Assembly: GCA_002682825.1 (NCBI GenBank)
Contig: NOKP01000005.1
Coordinates: forward strand, 1,612,001-1,676,000
Direction of reading: 5' to 3'
DNA from: Neonectria sp. B-13
Lineage: Eukaryota > Ascomycota > Sordariomycetes > Hypocreales > Nectriaceae
DNA length: 64,000 nt
Shown piece after piece: positions 45,045-55,342 of this stretch. The first letter of the stretch is position 1, and each line of letters begins with the position of its first letter. The notes under the pieces were generated by a model. It searched no databases, was not told where the DNA came from, and saw nothing but the letters and a program-made list of their open reading frames with translations. The translations under genes were made by a program, and so were the position numbers.

Positions 45045-45737
45045 ATGGCAGCTGCAGACATGGCTAATATGCCTCCCCCATCATCCCAGTCCCACTTCGA
45101 GAAATTCGACAGCTTTGTTCCCAACGACAACGCGTCCTTCGACAACGAATTCTCGCGCCTCGCATCCTCTCAGGACTGGGCCAGCGGATCCCAAGAGTAC
45201 CAGAGACAGCGCACGATTGCTCTACGATCCGAACTAAAGCTACACTACTTCTCGCAATCACAGGAGCTCGAGGAAGAACACGAGCTCACGGACGAGGAAA
45301 AGCTCCAAGGCTACCAGGCCCTTTGCAGTGAAGTCAGAATCCCGGCCAGTCATTCAATCCAGGAATGCAAGAGGGATCTCAAGAGCACATTGGTCAACAT
45401 TGTTGACCTGATTGATGCACGGAGAATAGAGAAGCCGGTCAAGGTGTGGGAGGACTTTGAGGCGTTTCGCAACTACACGTTGATTGACGGACATATGATT
45501 GATAGAGAGGAGGCCCGAAAAGAAGGAGGAATTTTGCAATCCTTACTACAACGTTTGAGACTCCCACGACGAGACAATCGACATGGCCGCAAGAGGAGAG
45601 GTCGTACGCCAAGAGGAGCCTCGGGCCGTGTAGTAAAGAGGGAGGCACATGGAGCCTCAAGCAGGGTAGTAAAGAGGGAGGCACATGGAGCCTCAGGCCG
45701 GGTAGTAAAGATGGAGGCAGATGCCCATGGCTCTTGA
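45045..45737 (+). CDS. Conserved fungal hypothetical protein with C-terminal 12-residue repeats
   Basis: Single-exon gene of 230 residues. The core (FEKFDSFVPNDNASFDNEFSRL, then GYQALCSEVRIP, SIQECKRDLKSTLVNIVDLID and WEDFEAFRNYTL) is a helical domain common in filamentous ascomycetes and without known function. The C-terminus is basic and contains three tandem GASGRVVKREAH-like units encoded by a perfect-length 36 bp repeat at 45615-45722. There is no signal peptide or membrane segment. A degraded copy of the 3' half lies at 49686-50310. The gene may regulate or bind nucleic acid given its basic tail, but that is speculation. Confidence 0.7.
   Translation: MAAADMANMPPPSSQSHFEKFDSFVPNDNASFDNEFSRLASSQDWASGSQEYQRQRTIALRSELKLHYFSQSQELEEEHELTDEEKLQGYQALCSEVRIPASHSIQECKRDLKSTLVNIVDLIDARRIEKPVKVWEDFEAFRNYTLIDGHMIDREEARKEGGILQSLLQRLRLPRRDNRHGRKRRGRTPRGASGRVVKREAHGASSRVVKREAHGASGRVVKMEADAHGS
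45615..45722 (+). repeat. 3 x 36-bp in-frame tandem repeat
   Basis: Units start at 45615, 45651 and 45687, each 36 bp and beginning GGAGCCTC. They encode G-A-S-(G/S)-R-V-V-K-(R/M)-E-A-(H/D). Exact 36-bp length keeps the frame, so copy number can vary without breaking the protein. The RIP-mutated copy at 49.9 kb has only two units. Confidence 0.85.
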
Positions 45738-46108
45738 GAGGCTTGTCGCTCGTGAAGAACTGAGGCTCCCATCCTGTTTCAATACAATTGTCACCCCTAA
45801 GAACGAAGAAGGGGATGATGGCATATCTGGATTGGTGCAGTGGTGAAGATGACCCCTTTTATCTCCGTGTACAGACAGGGACGGAGGTCGTACTGTTAGA
45901 GATACAGAGCGCTGGATTCGAGCCGGTAAGAATAACATAGTCATTCATGAGCTCAGTATCACAGAGGACATGGAAGGTTTAACTCAATTTTGGTGGGCGC
46001 CTAAACTTAGAAAGTCTCTCGGGGCCGAAAACCCCACTCAGACTCAGTCTAATGCAAAGTTGGAGTTTATATTCCTTCACTTCATACCTAGTGACTGCAT
46101 TGTTGCAA
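45738..46108. other. Intergenic spacer between convergent genes
   Basis: The 371 bp separate two convergent genes. Part of it (about 45800-45850) recurs in degraded form near 50246-50300, so the ancestral duplication extended past the stop codon at 45737. I see no gene in it. Confidence 0.5.
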
Positions 46109-47608
46109 CTATAAGTCATCCTTCGTCAAAAGAATCTTAACACCACTCTTGAGTGTCTGAATGGTGTCATCACTAACTGTTTCAGAAGCGAAGTCGTTGA
46201 CTAAGTCCATAAAGTTGAGGTCCACCTTCCCATCAAACACTACCGCAATCTCTTCAATGAACTTCCGAAGAATGTCGTTCCGACACTGCGGATCCTGAGC
46301 TGCAATGGTCAGGTTCTCTGTGATCAAAGACATGCGTGTGATATTCTCGTCGGGTTCCGCGTCGAGGTTCTGCCAATCTTCTCGCGTCTTGAACACCAAG
46401 TCTTTGTAGAGCGCCCGATAGAATTTGAGCGTCTTCGGAGAATCCTCCCGGACATCCCCGGGCTCTACCTCTTTTTCCATCGACTCATCGTACCCATACA
46501 TTGCGGGATCCCAGTCTCGAGTGAGCCAGCCCGGGTATCTCTCGCTCCCAACACTGCGAGGGACAACTGCAACACCATCCCAGTCGATGATGCCTTGGAG
46601 CTCACCTGTATCCGAGACTATGAAGTTTTGGATATCGTAGTCAGGATGTGCGAGAACGAAAGGCTTTGTATCAGGAGGGACCGGAATGCAGCTGATGAGG
46701 AGTTCTAAAAGCAACAAGACACCTTTTGGGAACGGTCTAGTTTCTTCATGAAGACTTAAGGGGAACACGAAATAATCATGCGGGCTGTCGAAAGTGGGGG
46801 ATTCGACGTATATTGGATCGTCGGCTGGGTCTTTGTGAATGAACCAGCGATCCAGCATCGCTTGGTGGTCGATATGCCGCATAGGCCCGATCTCAGAAGT
46901 TGGATTCCCGTTCGAGTCGAAGGTCATAAAACCGCCCTTATCGGAAGAAAAGATTTTGAGCTGTGCCATGGCAGAGGCGATATCTTGAAGAGCACGAGTC
47001 CGGTATTGCTCAACATCTTCCGGGCTGGAGTCCCTGAACCAGACGTCGTGCAAGGGCTTCCCAGGAATGAAGGACATTAGAATATAGGGGCAGCAAATTC
47101 GGTTGTCTGTTGTCGCGGAAAAGTCGAAGACAGCTGGAATGGGAACCGTCGTCTCCCGTTTCAAGAGACGCATGGTGTGTGCTTCCGCACTTAGGGCACC
47201 AGACGATACTGCATCCCAATGGCTCGGCGTTCCATTGACTGGGATTTTGGCCAACCATCGAGCGCCATCCGGGAAAACCAGGGGTAAAAGAACGTTATAC
47301 GAGCCGTAGATGGGCCGCTCGACAACTGGATCCTGTCCATCGTACTCTGTTTCGCATTGTTGACGCACGGCAGCCGCAAGCTTGGGGAGACTGTCTTTGT
47401 CGAGATGGGCGAGAACCTCAGTAAACAGCTCTGCATTGTCATTTTCTTCATCCTCGTTCTCGCTGTCTCGCATGGATGCCAGTCGAGGGCTCGAAGGAGG
47501 CCCGTCTTTGTCGCCATGCGCCATGCTGGTGTTGATTCTTGGTTGTTGGTTGTAGCCTAGACATCGGATGCTGAAATGCCAGGTTATTTGGGGTTTCAGC
47601 TGACTCAT
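46109..47608 (-). CDS. Large APH-fold kinase-like protein
   Basis: Intronless minus-strand frame of 499 residues. An internal ATG at 47524 (MAHGDKDGPPSS) gives 471 residues and removes a tail of doubtful coding character, so that start is equally possible. The kinase core has PIYGSYNVLLPLVFPDGARWLAKIP (glycine-loop and lysine region). It also has YILMSFIPGKPLHDVW, the catalytic loop FVLAHPDYDIQNFIV (H-x-D-x-x-x-x-N) and the metal-binding GIIDWDGVAVV. These are the hallmarks of the fungal APH family (PF01636), of the longer type often annotated as phosphotransferase enzyme. A ~130-residue helical C-terminus follows. Substrate unknown. It shares only the fold with the gene at 743-1648. Confidence 0.82.
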   Translation of the reverse strand: MSQLKPQITWHFSIRCLGYNQQPRINTSMAHGDKDGPPSSPRLASMRDSENEDEENDNAELFTEVLAHLDKDSLPKLAAAVRQQCETEYDGQDPVVERPIYGSYNVLLPLVFPDGARWLAKIPVNGTPSHWDAVSSGALSAEAHTMRLLKRETTVPIPAVFDFSATTDNRICCPYILMSFIPGKPLHDVWFRDSSPEDVEQYRTRALQDIASAMAQLKIFSSDKGGFMTFDSNGNPTSEIGPMRHIDHQAMLDRWFIHKDPADDPIYVESPTFDSPHDYFVFPLSLHEETRPFPKGVLLLLELLISCIPVPPDTKPFVLAHPDYDIQNFIVSDTGELQGIIDWDGVAVVPRSVGSERYPGWLTRDWDPAMYGYDESMEKEVEPGDVREDSPKTLKFYRALYKDLVFKTREDWQNLDAEPDENITRMSLITENLTIAAQDPQCRNDILRKFIEEIAVVFDGKVDLNFMDLVNDFASETVSDDTIQTLKSGVKILLTKDDL

Positions 47609-49473
47609 TGGTTGTAGCTAACAAGTAAGGCCACAGTCGTCAGCCAATCAATTCTTCTTCACAGTCATTCCAGCGCTTAAGTGATCTAAACTTGAACTGC
47701 CGAAAAGAGTGAAACGCCAATCATGCTATTCAAAGAAGTTTGAACCGCCGTACCCTTGCTTCTGTAGCCGCCGAAGTGTCAGGAGCTTCGGCGACCCTAT
47801 CATTCTGGAGGGTCTCCATCCTCCTGAGACAACGATCCATTTCTCTGGCGGCAAGTATATCAAAGTAGTCCGTATGGCCGCATGGGATGTTGGCTTGTGA
47901 GAGCCTCGAGCGTGTACAAAGCGAGGCTGGTCACAATAATCTCGAATTTCACTGAACACCTCAACACCAAATCTTACTCATATCAAGTCCAAACTTTTCG
48001 AACATCTCAATTTCCCACTTCATTCCTTCGCAGAGACTCAATATCTTCTTAAACACCACAGCCGAGGAGATATTCTTTTGACTGTTCCAATATCGTCCAC
48101 CAGCATCGGGATTGTCAGTCCACCACCTGTCTTTCTCAGACCAATCCATCGATTCTTGTTTGCCAGTCAAACGCAATGGGTCATCACTGGTAAGTTTCTC
48201 GCACACCGTGTCTTCAGAATTTACGAAACCCCCATTAGTCCAACATGCGGAAAGCTTTCTCTTCCCGTTACATCAAGAAGGGTCATACAGAACATTGTCC
48301 GATACACAACGCGTACTATATGCCAGGAGGTCAATGCGCATCTTGCCACGAAGCTGAAGTGCGAGCGGCGACCGAGGCACAGAAGAACAGCGAAGGGAAA
48401 TAAGCTGCCGTGTATGTTGATAGTATTAACTGGGTTTGGATATTTCTTCCATTTTTCCAGCGTCGTATGTAGTCCAATTAAGTTGTTTAGAGTAGTTTTC
48501 CTCCACATTGTGTAGAAACTTTCCATCTGTGAGTGATGCTGTGTTTGGGGCTTTTTCTTTTATGTTGACTTTGGGAGTGATGTTGACAGAAGTATTAGGC
48601 GAAACTTTCAGGCTTCTCTTTTTTTCAACCTGGTGGACTTGACCTCGGACATTTTCAGTCGTTAAGTATAACCCATTTTGGTTCGTGATACCCTCACGCT
48701 CTTGTCCAGAATATGGTGTTTTACGGCTGCGAGTGTGGGAGCTATAGCCTGCTGAATATTACCTTGCTGTCAAGTAGATCTTGAAACGTCTATACCATTA
48801 ACAATATAGACTCAACAGGTCTGGAAAAATCTACTAACTAAATATTCTTTACCGGTGTAGAGCTGAAAATCACAGACGACTCAACTCCACCGTTATACAT
48901 GATACGGGGCCTGAGTAGATCCAAACTGACATGCAGCTACCGAGAATCTAAGACAATCTGTAGATCAACCAGACGGGGGCTTGTAGTTCTTCCCTATTAG
49001 ATCTGTGTACTGCCTAGATTTATGAATATGGAGAGAATGCATTGTGCACCTTCCATCGTACAGCCTCTCATAGCACTCAATTCTGTCTCTCTCGGCAACT
49101 CGTGCGAAGATGCCTTGGGAAACGAGTCCCAACGTCCTTCGTATCCTCTACCCACCCTTACTCTTGATCATCTGATGCCAAGTTTAGGCAGGGAACTGTC
49201 TCCAATGTGCTTGATCAGTGAGTGGAACCTCTTCATTTAGCTCTTCCACCAACACGCCCGAGTACTGAAACATGTGAAATCCACGCAACTAACAACGCCG
49301 CATAGATCTATACCTGGCCATAGCTGAGCCTCATCATAGATCTGGGACAGTCGGGGTTTGAAGCTGTAGGTTGTTAAATTTAATGAGACGAAACTCAAGC
49401 CGTTTCTTAGCTAGCACGAGTAGCAAACTACCGATCTAACTTTAATGTGATCTCTATTGGAGCCTCTGTCAGC
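47609..49473. other. Gene-poor interval
   Basis: About 1.9 kb with no supportable gene. A minus-strand frame at 48206-47961 (KLTSDDPLRLTGKQESMDWS...) starts with GTG and has no family match I can recall; it could be a last exon. A second minus-strand frame at 48526-48221 reads like unstructured sequence. TAG/CTA-rich patches near 48740-49000 suggest mild RIP. Confidence 0.35.
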
Positions 49474-49685
49474 AAACTCTCGCTTATTGCTTTTGTTTCT
49501 ATTTGATTTAGTGCTTCTAGGCTACACGAAGCTCTGACTTCTGAGAAACCTGCGTGGCTTGCTCGCGACATTCACACCTTTACGCTGAGCGTTAATCCTA
49601 CATTTGCAGTTCTAGCAGCAAGGGCCATAACAGCGCCAACAAATATAGAAGAGGCAGCAAACATCTAAGCTCCCAGATAATCCCC
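49474..49685 (-). pseudogene. Duplicated 3' end of an MCT-type MFS transporter gene, mutated
   Basis: This segment is clearly similar to 59535-59730, the last codons and 3' flank of the MFS gene at 59615-60919. Read on the minus strand it gives GDYLGA, a TAG, then MFAASSIFVGAVMALAARTANVG to a stop. The gene at 60 kb has GDYLGAQMFAACSIFLGAIMAL. The CAG-to-TAG change is RIP-type, but several other differences are not, so the source may be a sister paralogue. Only about 35 codons remain. Confidence 0.7.
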
Positions 49686-50310
49686 AAAGGTATAGGAAGA
49701 CTTTAAGGCGTTTTGCAACTATACAATGATTAATAGACATATAATTGATAGGGAGGAGGCTCAAAAAGAAGGAAGAATTTTATAATCCTTACTATAATGT
49801 TTAAGACTTTTATAATGAGACAATCAGTATAGTTATAAGCAGAGAGGTTATATACTAAGAGGAGCCTTAGGCTAGGTAGTAAAGAGAAAAGTATATAGAG
49901 CCTTAAGCTATATAGTAAAAAAGGAGATAAATACTCTTAGCTCTTAAGAGGCTTATTACTTAGAAAGAACTAAGGCCTTTATTCTATTTTAGTATAATAT
50001 TTACTGTTAGAAGACTAATAGTAATAGTAAGAACTCTCTATGTATATAAGGTTGTTAAAACTGTTAGTTAAACTCTTTTTATAAATTCTCTCAGAGAAAG
50101 TACTAAGACTAATTGGTAATAAAGCGAAGGGGCAAAGTGAAGTAGCTTCTATAAAGGTATAATGAGAAAAGTTATAAGTAGTGCTTGGATTTTAAATAAA
50201 CGTTAAAGCGCTATGTTACTTGAGCAGGGTTTCAAGAGTGGATAAAGAAGAAGATAATAACATATCCAGATTGGGGGAGTGCTAAAGATGAATGCATTGA
50301 AGTTATAGTT
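49686..50310 (+). repeat. RIP-mutated partial copy of the 45 kb hypothetical gene
   Basis: From 49686 the sequence follows 45440-45790 base for base with almost exclusively C-to-T and G-to-A changes (for example GTGTGGGAGGACTTTGAGG against GTATAGGAAGACTTTAAGG). Every reading frame is destroyed by new stops. The copy has two rather than three 36-bp units. After about 49990 an unrelated AT-rich stretch of ~250 bp intervenes. Similarity to about 45800-45850 then resumes near 50246. This is the clearest RIP footprint in the window. Confidence 0.8.
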
Positions 50311-50580
50311 GCGAGAAAGATAAGTAATAACCCACTGGCAAACGAGAAAGGAATTAAGAAAGAGATGTGGGAAAATATGCTGAAAAATAGTAAAGAAGAG
50401 TAAGTCTTACACTGTATAAGTAATTAAAAATACAATAAATATAAACTCTCTTTAATAATAGTTTATCTTTAATGCTTGTTATTCTTAATATATGAATTAA
50501 TAAAAATGTGCTTATTCTCTAATATAAACAGCTACAGCTTAGAATTATAATACCAGTCATGCTCCACACTAAATTAGAGT
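50311..50580. other. AT-rich flank of the RIP copy
   Basis: TpA- and AAT-rich DNA without open frames. It probably belongs to the same mutated duplicate or to inserted repeat DNA, but no match elsewhere in the window is visible. Confidence 0.4.
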
Positions 50581-50750
50581 TGGACTTTTGCCATTCCAGA
50601 CAGTGCTGAGAGAGTCCCCGCCTCTTTTACGTCGACCACTGCATTTTCCTTGCTCAGCTTGTGGCGGCAGAGTATCTGACTATGGGCTGACCCCGAGACG
50701 TTAAGATTACAGTTACACTGGACAGATACTTTGCGCTTGCAGGTATTTAA

Positions 50751-51020
50751 ACTGGCCTTCGAACGAATTTTGTCGACTACAGCAAGAGCCTTGAGGCTAC
50801 CGCCTCCGAAGCGGGAATTATCATTCGTCGTAATCCTTCAATACCGGCAGACAAACAACTTGGACTTCTCAATTACCTGGGTGCTGAGGGAATCCCTAAA
50901 TCTTTTTGTGTGGCCCCCGTCCTGGATAGCATCTTACTTGAAAACAAAACTCAGGCTCATCAAAAGCCTTTTCCACTTCTAGAGCTGAGCTGTTACCGCT
51001 CTGAGCTGAGATTGAGCTGA
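50751..51020 (+). pseudogene. Short open stretch, possible gene fragment
   Basis: A frame closed upstream by TAA and without ATG reads TGLRTNFVDYSKSLEATASE, GIIIRRNPSIPADKQLGLLN, YLGAEGIPKSFCVAPVLDSI and on to a TGA at 51018. The amino acid composition is protein-like, and the codon choice resembles neighbouring genes more than RIP islands. I do not recognise a family. It could be one exon or a remnant. Confidence 0.25.
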
Positions 51021-51318
51021 AGGAATCGCAAATATTTGATGGGACCCCTAGGGTTCTCTTGCCTAGAGTATCACAAGTTATGGGGGATCTGAGATCATGG
51101 AAGCTCTTGGTTTTACTAGACAATGTTGCAATAGATACTTTTGAACAAAGGTCAATTGCTAGATAGTGTGTGCTCCTAATACAAGGGGGTTCCAAACCAC
51201 CACTAACCACTACCCGGAGGCCCTTCAAACCCGATCCTGTCCCAATCCGGCTTAGTTCGTTGCAATAGATACATGGTTTTATATCTGATAGTTGACATCA
51301 GGTTCCCAAGTGAAAATA

Positions 51319-52164
51319 TCAGTACAATACAAGACATCGCACTTCAATGCTTTCCCTCTCATACTTTTCGTCCCCCTCATTCAGTTCAAATGACCCGTGC
51401 GCACATTGTGCATAAACCAAACCCCCTTGATTGATAACCTCTCGCTCAGAACTGTCGAAGCATTGCAACAACAGAAGATCATCATCCGTCATGTTGCTCC
51501 AATACCAGAATTCCTGCTGGCTTTGACTCCTGACCGCATATGTCTCACCGACGTAGTCTGGATAGATCTGCTGAACAGGGACCAAGTCCGACTGCTGGAG
51601 CGAACGACAGTCCGCGAAGGTTAGGGGATGGTCCGTGACGTTCCCACGGATCGACTTCCAAACATTGACTATGAGGAACCGCTTCGACCCGCTCTCAATT
51701 GACTCCACGGTATGTTTGTCGAGATGGCGGCGAGCCCGCCCTAGCGCCCCTCTACAAGACTGATCAATGTGTATCTTCCGGACCTGGCGTGAAGGGACTT
51801 TAGCCGTGGACGCTTTCCGGATGGCGTGATCGAATACCACGATGTTGGTCGCCCCGGGAATAGTATTTAGGAGCAGGGTCTTTATATACGGAATATATCG
51901 AGTTGAGATCTGGGTGCCGTTCTTGAAGTCGAAATGGAGTCCAGAAAACGCGCCTGGTAGTGCGGCGAACGAGTGAGTACGGAGCGAATAGCCTGCTTCC
52001 TGGCCTCGAATATCACCGATCGCGACTATTACGCGGTGGTGTTCGTAGTTCCTTTCCCCCGGAAGCTCTGAAGTTTCCGCAATATAGGACGGCGCTTCTT
52101 CACCCGGTGGTTCACTATAAAAGCAAAGAGTTCGACGAATGACTTGTCCTCGTGACTGTGTCAT
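51319..52164 (-). CDS. CmcJ/NvfI (asaB)-type oxygenase, hydroxylase/desaturase
   Basis: Intronless gene of 281 residues. The sequence follows the fungal CmcJ/asaB family throughout: RVIVAIGDIRGQEAGYSLRTHSF, a helix leading to GATNIVVFDHAIRK, then VRKIHIDQSCRGALGRARRHL with the conserved H-x-D. Next come FLIVNVWKSIRGNVTDHPLTFADCRS, DLVPVQQIYPDYVGETYAV, and a C-terminal RESIEVRCLVLY. Family members (cephamycin CmcJ, aspergillic-acid cluster AsaB, GA4-desaturase-like proteins) are non-heme iron/2-oxoglutarate enzymes acting in secondary metabolism. The ATG at 52164 is the family's usual start region. It is the only recognisable metabolite-tailoring enzyme in the right half of the window. Confidence 0.85.
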   Translation of the reverse strand: MTQSRGQVIRRTLCFYSEPPGEEAPSYIAETSELPGERNYEHHRVIVAIGDIRGQEAGYSLRTHSFAALPGAFSGLHFDFKNGTQISTRYIPYIKTLLLNTIPGATNIVVFDHAIRKASTAKVPSRQVRKIHIDQSCRGALGRARRHLDKHTVESIESGSKRFLIVNVWKSIRGNVTDHPLTFADCRSLQQSDLVPVQQIYPDYVGETYAVRSQSQQEFWYWSNMTDDDLLLLQCFDSSEREVINQGGLVYAQCAHGSFELNEGDEKYERESIEVRCLVLY

Positions 52165-52969
52165 CTTTTGTCAGTGGAGAAACGGTACTCTCTATCATGG
52201 AGTTGGGTAATACCGGACTCATGACGATTTGCATATCGGAAGATAATGGCTTTAGACGTCCAAGATATGGTATGACCCATGCGTGGAAAATGAGCTTACG
52301 AGGACATGCCACGTTGTCGTAAGTCTCAACCGCTTTTAGGGAAGCATGGCAACAGAAAAAGAAGATAAGGCTGCTACGGGGCATTGTGAGGTTAAGAGGA
52401 TGAGGCGTTTAGGCGCCGACCAGCATGTGCACATTGATGCCGCATAGCAGCATTACTACGCTACGCTCACACACTTACAAGGGACAGGTACAAGGAACTT
52501 TTGCCACGTATTCGTGCGTCTGAGCCGCCTGCAACGTAAACAAGGCACTATAAGACGAAACGACTACGTAATTACGGAGCAGTGGGAGCCGTCGCATACC
52601 GGCCACGAAGCGTGCCGCTCTCGTTTACTGGGAATATAGACTATGCCTTAACAAGATTTTGAACGGCAACTCCCTCAAAATTTGGCTTCTCGGTGTCCAC
52701 ATTGGTTTGCACTCTCCGGCTTGTCCAGGAGTTAATAAGGCAGTACCCTTGACGACTTCGCCGAAAAGAGAGAGACCCCGCGCCAAGATGGCCATAACGC
52801 AACTACTCCACGCAACAAATAGGGGCCATCTACTTTGTTCATCAACCGTCCAACACTGCAATTCCCTATTGACTGACAGGCAGCATTCCCTCACGGGCTG
52901 TTGGGGCAGCCCCGCTACGGCCAAGCTATCTTACATCTGTCACGTTCCGCGATGAGCCTGGCTCCTCTA
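52165..52969. other. Intergenic spacer
   Basis: About 800 bp between two minus-strand genes. Overlapping frames at 52625-52955 have no domain. It holds the promoter of the oxygenase gene and the 3' region of the CorA-like gene. Confidence 0.4.
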
Positions 52970-54855
52970 TCAAACATTGGCAGGCACCTCAACATTATCC
53001 ACATGCGCCCAATTTCTGAGCCTGGCCTGATGTTTCTTCATTTTGTCGCGAGCTTGTTGCTGCAAATCGGCTCTAGCAGTAAACACCGCAGCAAGCTCTA
53101 CCTTGAACATGGCGAGGACAAGAGTCAGGATGGTTAATATGCTCGCAACAATGGCAAAACTCCACAGAGTCCAAAGCTTGGGGTCGTCGTTCTCGACGAT
53201 ATTCATCCCATAAACGCTCTGCCGGGGCGGCATGTCAGAGTTCTGGTGTAAGCATGGTGGTGGGGGACACTCACCGCAATGAATGTGGCAGGAAGATACA
53301 CCATGTTAACAAAGGTGAGCCTTTTTATGCCCTGGTTTTGGTTGAACGCGAGCTCGGCATCTCTGCGCTGCAATTCCATGATCTTCTGCGACAGTTCCGC
53401 CTGTTTGATAGCGTTCAGGTTCATAGCCTGTATGACATACCGGCTTAGAACGTTGCAAAGCGATGGATCGCATGCAAAGAGTACGACATGGGATTGGGAG
53501 GCCCAAAGACCGACCTACAGTGTCTAGTATAGCACTCGTTCTTGTTCGAAGTGCCGTGAACCGGGAGCACACGACTGCGATGGCGTCCTTCTCTTGCATT
53601 AGGTCGTTCACGAAGGTGCTCGGATGGATGCATAGCCCTTTCTGCGGTGGCGCATTCGCCAAGTACGTGACGAAGCGGCTGTGATAGTTCAGCTGTCGCT
53701 CGGAGTAGTCGATCATAAGGATGAACTTGCGATGAAGCCAGTTCGCCGAGGCAACAAGGGCTTCATCGTCGAGGTTTTCAGTCTTTCCTCCGCATCAGTT
53801 AGCCCTGGGACTGATCCGGAGGGGCGGAGCTGCATCACCCGCTCCGGAAAAGAAAGAGATGGGAGGGGCGTTTCAAACCAGATCCTCAAGAAAGACTTCC
53901 ATTCCGTTGAGAAACAACTTCCAAGAGGTCTTGATCTCCCTCAAGATGGAGACAACAAAGCCGAACCCGTCGTCACATAGGTTGTCTATGAAAGCCGCGG
54001 AAGATTGGGCCCCAACATAGGTGTCCATCCAGGACTCCAAAGGGGGTTGCACATTTCCAGGGATATACGAGACCAAGCTAGCCTCCGTCATGTCCACGTA
54101 TGGGTCGCAAAAGTACAGGAACGTCCAGAGATGGCCGTCAAGTCTCAAGTGACCGGCGATCCGCCTTAAGACGAAGACGCTTGGGTCTAGCTTGCCACCT
54201 GGAGTTGCAACATCGAGTAGCCGCACCAAACGGACTGTGTGTCCGAGTTTTCGATTCTGTCTATATGAGGCGGGGGTATCGGGCGTTTCGCGCTTAAAGT
54301 CCACGGTAGTAAGATTGAAATGCGAGAAGAATCGTGCGCCTAGTTCAAGTTATGACGCGAACCCCGACAGACAGCATGGATACTTGCCGCCTTGATGCAA
54401 CGGGCCAGCGAACCACTCTCTGTCACTGGTCTTGAATCGGCAGGTCCAGAGCTCGTAGTCCATGTTGTACTTTTCGCCTAAGAACTGCAAGAGCGGTCCA
54501 GAGAGCTCTTTGACGGTCCTGCATTGAAGGGGCGTGGATGATAAGCTGTTCGATGTCCCAACTCCACATTAGAATAAAGGACTCACAAGACTTGGAGATT
54601 CTGCTCCTCTGGCGCCTGATACAGCCGTGAGCACGATATGGGCCATGAAACGGGGGTAGAGAGTGGATTATTGAGTATCACTACCTTGTTGGCCAAGTGC
54701 TCTGCGAGTGGCTCGAGTTGTGTGAATTGCTTCCGAGAGACGACGCTCTGCTCGCCCGGCTTTCTGAAAACCTCAACAAGTTCGACGAAACAAGTTGTTG
54801 GTAAACCCTGGATGTATGCCTTCAAGGACTCGTCATCGTCGCCGTATGCGGCCAT
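52970..54855 (-). CDS. CorA-like (Mg2+ transporter superfamily) membrane protein
   Basis: Six exons on the minus strand: 54855-54587, 54518-54388, 54339-53879, 53782-53519, 53427-53275 and 53218-52970. They total 1527 nt or 508 residues. The second intron (54387-54340) uses a GCAAGT donor; only that choice keeps HQGGARFFSHFNLTTVDF in frame. The ATG at 54855 (MAAYGDDDE) is the first. A long cytosolic helical domain (SILREIKTSWKLFLNGMEVF, LHRKFILMIDYSERQ, KIMELQRRDAELAFNQNQ) leads to two C-terminal helices. The first begins FVNMVYLPATFIA and is followed by SVYGMNI, the Y-G-M-N selectivity motif of CorA proteins. The second is LWTLWSFAIVASILTILTLVL. Fungal relatives are mostly uncharacterised. 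Ion transport is inferred from the motif. Confidence 0.82.
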
Positions 54856-55342
54856 TTCGTTGAATGGAGCAAATGCGCAACGCAAAAAACAAGCAGAGGA
54901 GGGACCGAGATGGCATATACAATGGTGAGTTCCAAATAGACAAGGACAACAACGACACAGCGATCCGCCTTTACAGGGGGCTAGCCATATCTAGCACGCC
55001 AAGGCCGGAGTAACGCATGGGATTTCAGCTCGCCTCTAATCTGCATGTATCTTACACATTGGAGACGGTCGCGAATAGGGGGTCTGTGAAACCCACCATG
55101 CATGGACCGGTGAAAAAGTATGAGGTGCATGATGTGATGAGGCCCCCTCATTGAGGCGGCTCGCTGCAGGTTGAAACTTGGAGCGGAGTTACCACTTTCG
55201 GGCAGAGCTGCGAAAGTGAAACTTTTAGAGGTGGCGCCTACTCGGCTCCAACAACTTCGAACTGCCCAAGTCTCTGCGAGCAAAACAGCAGGCAATTTCG
55301 CGCTCTTGAATCAACCACAGCCAAAAAAGCACCAGAACCACA
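54856..55342. promoter_or_regulatory. Divergent promoter of CorA-like and OMP decarboxylase genes
   Basis: The 487 bp separate the divergent ATGs at 54855 and 55343. CAAA/CCAC-rich sequence just before 55343 resembles fungal leaders. No pair of inverted CGG triplets with regular spacing was found. Confidence 0.4.

Noticed and set aside
47961..48526. Two minus-strand frames as exons of one gene
   Set aside because: Neither has a family signal, the first has no ATG, and I could not join them by a consistent GT..AG intron.
51122..51275. Direct repeat GTTGCAATAGATAC near 51122 and 51259 as ends of an LTR or solo element
   Set aside because: It is only about 14 bp, with no terminal TG..CA structure, no target-site duplication and no transposon coding sequence nearby.
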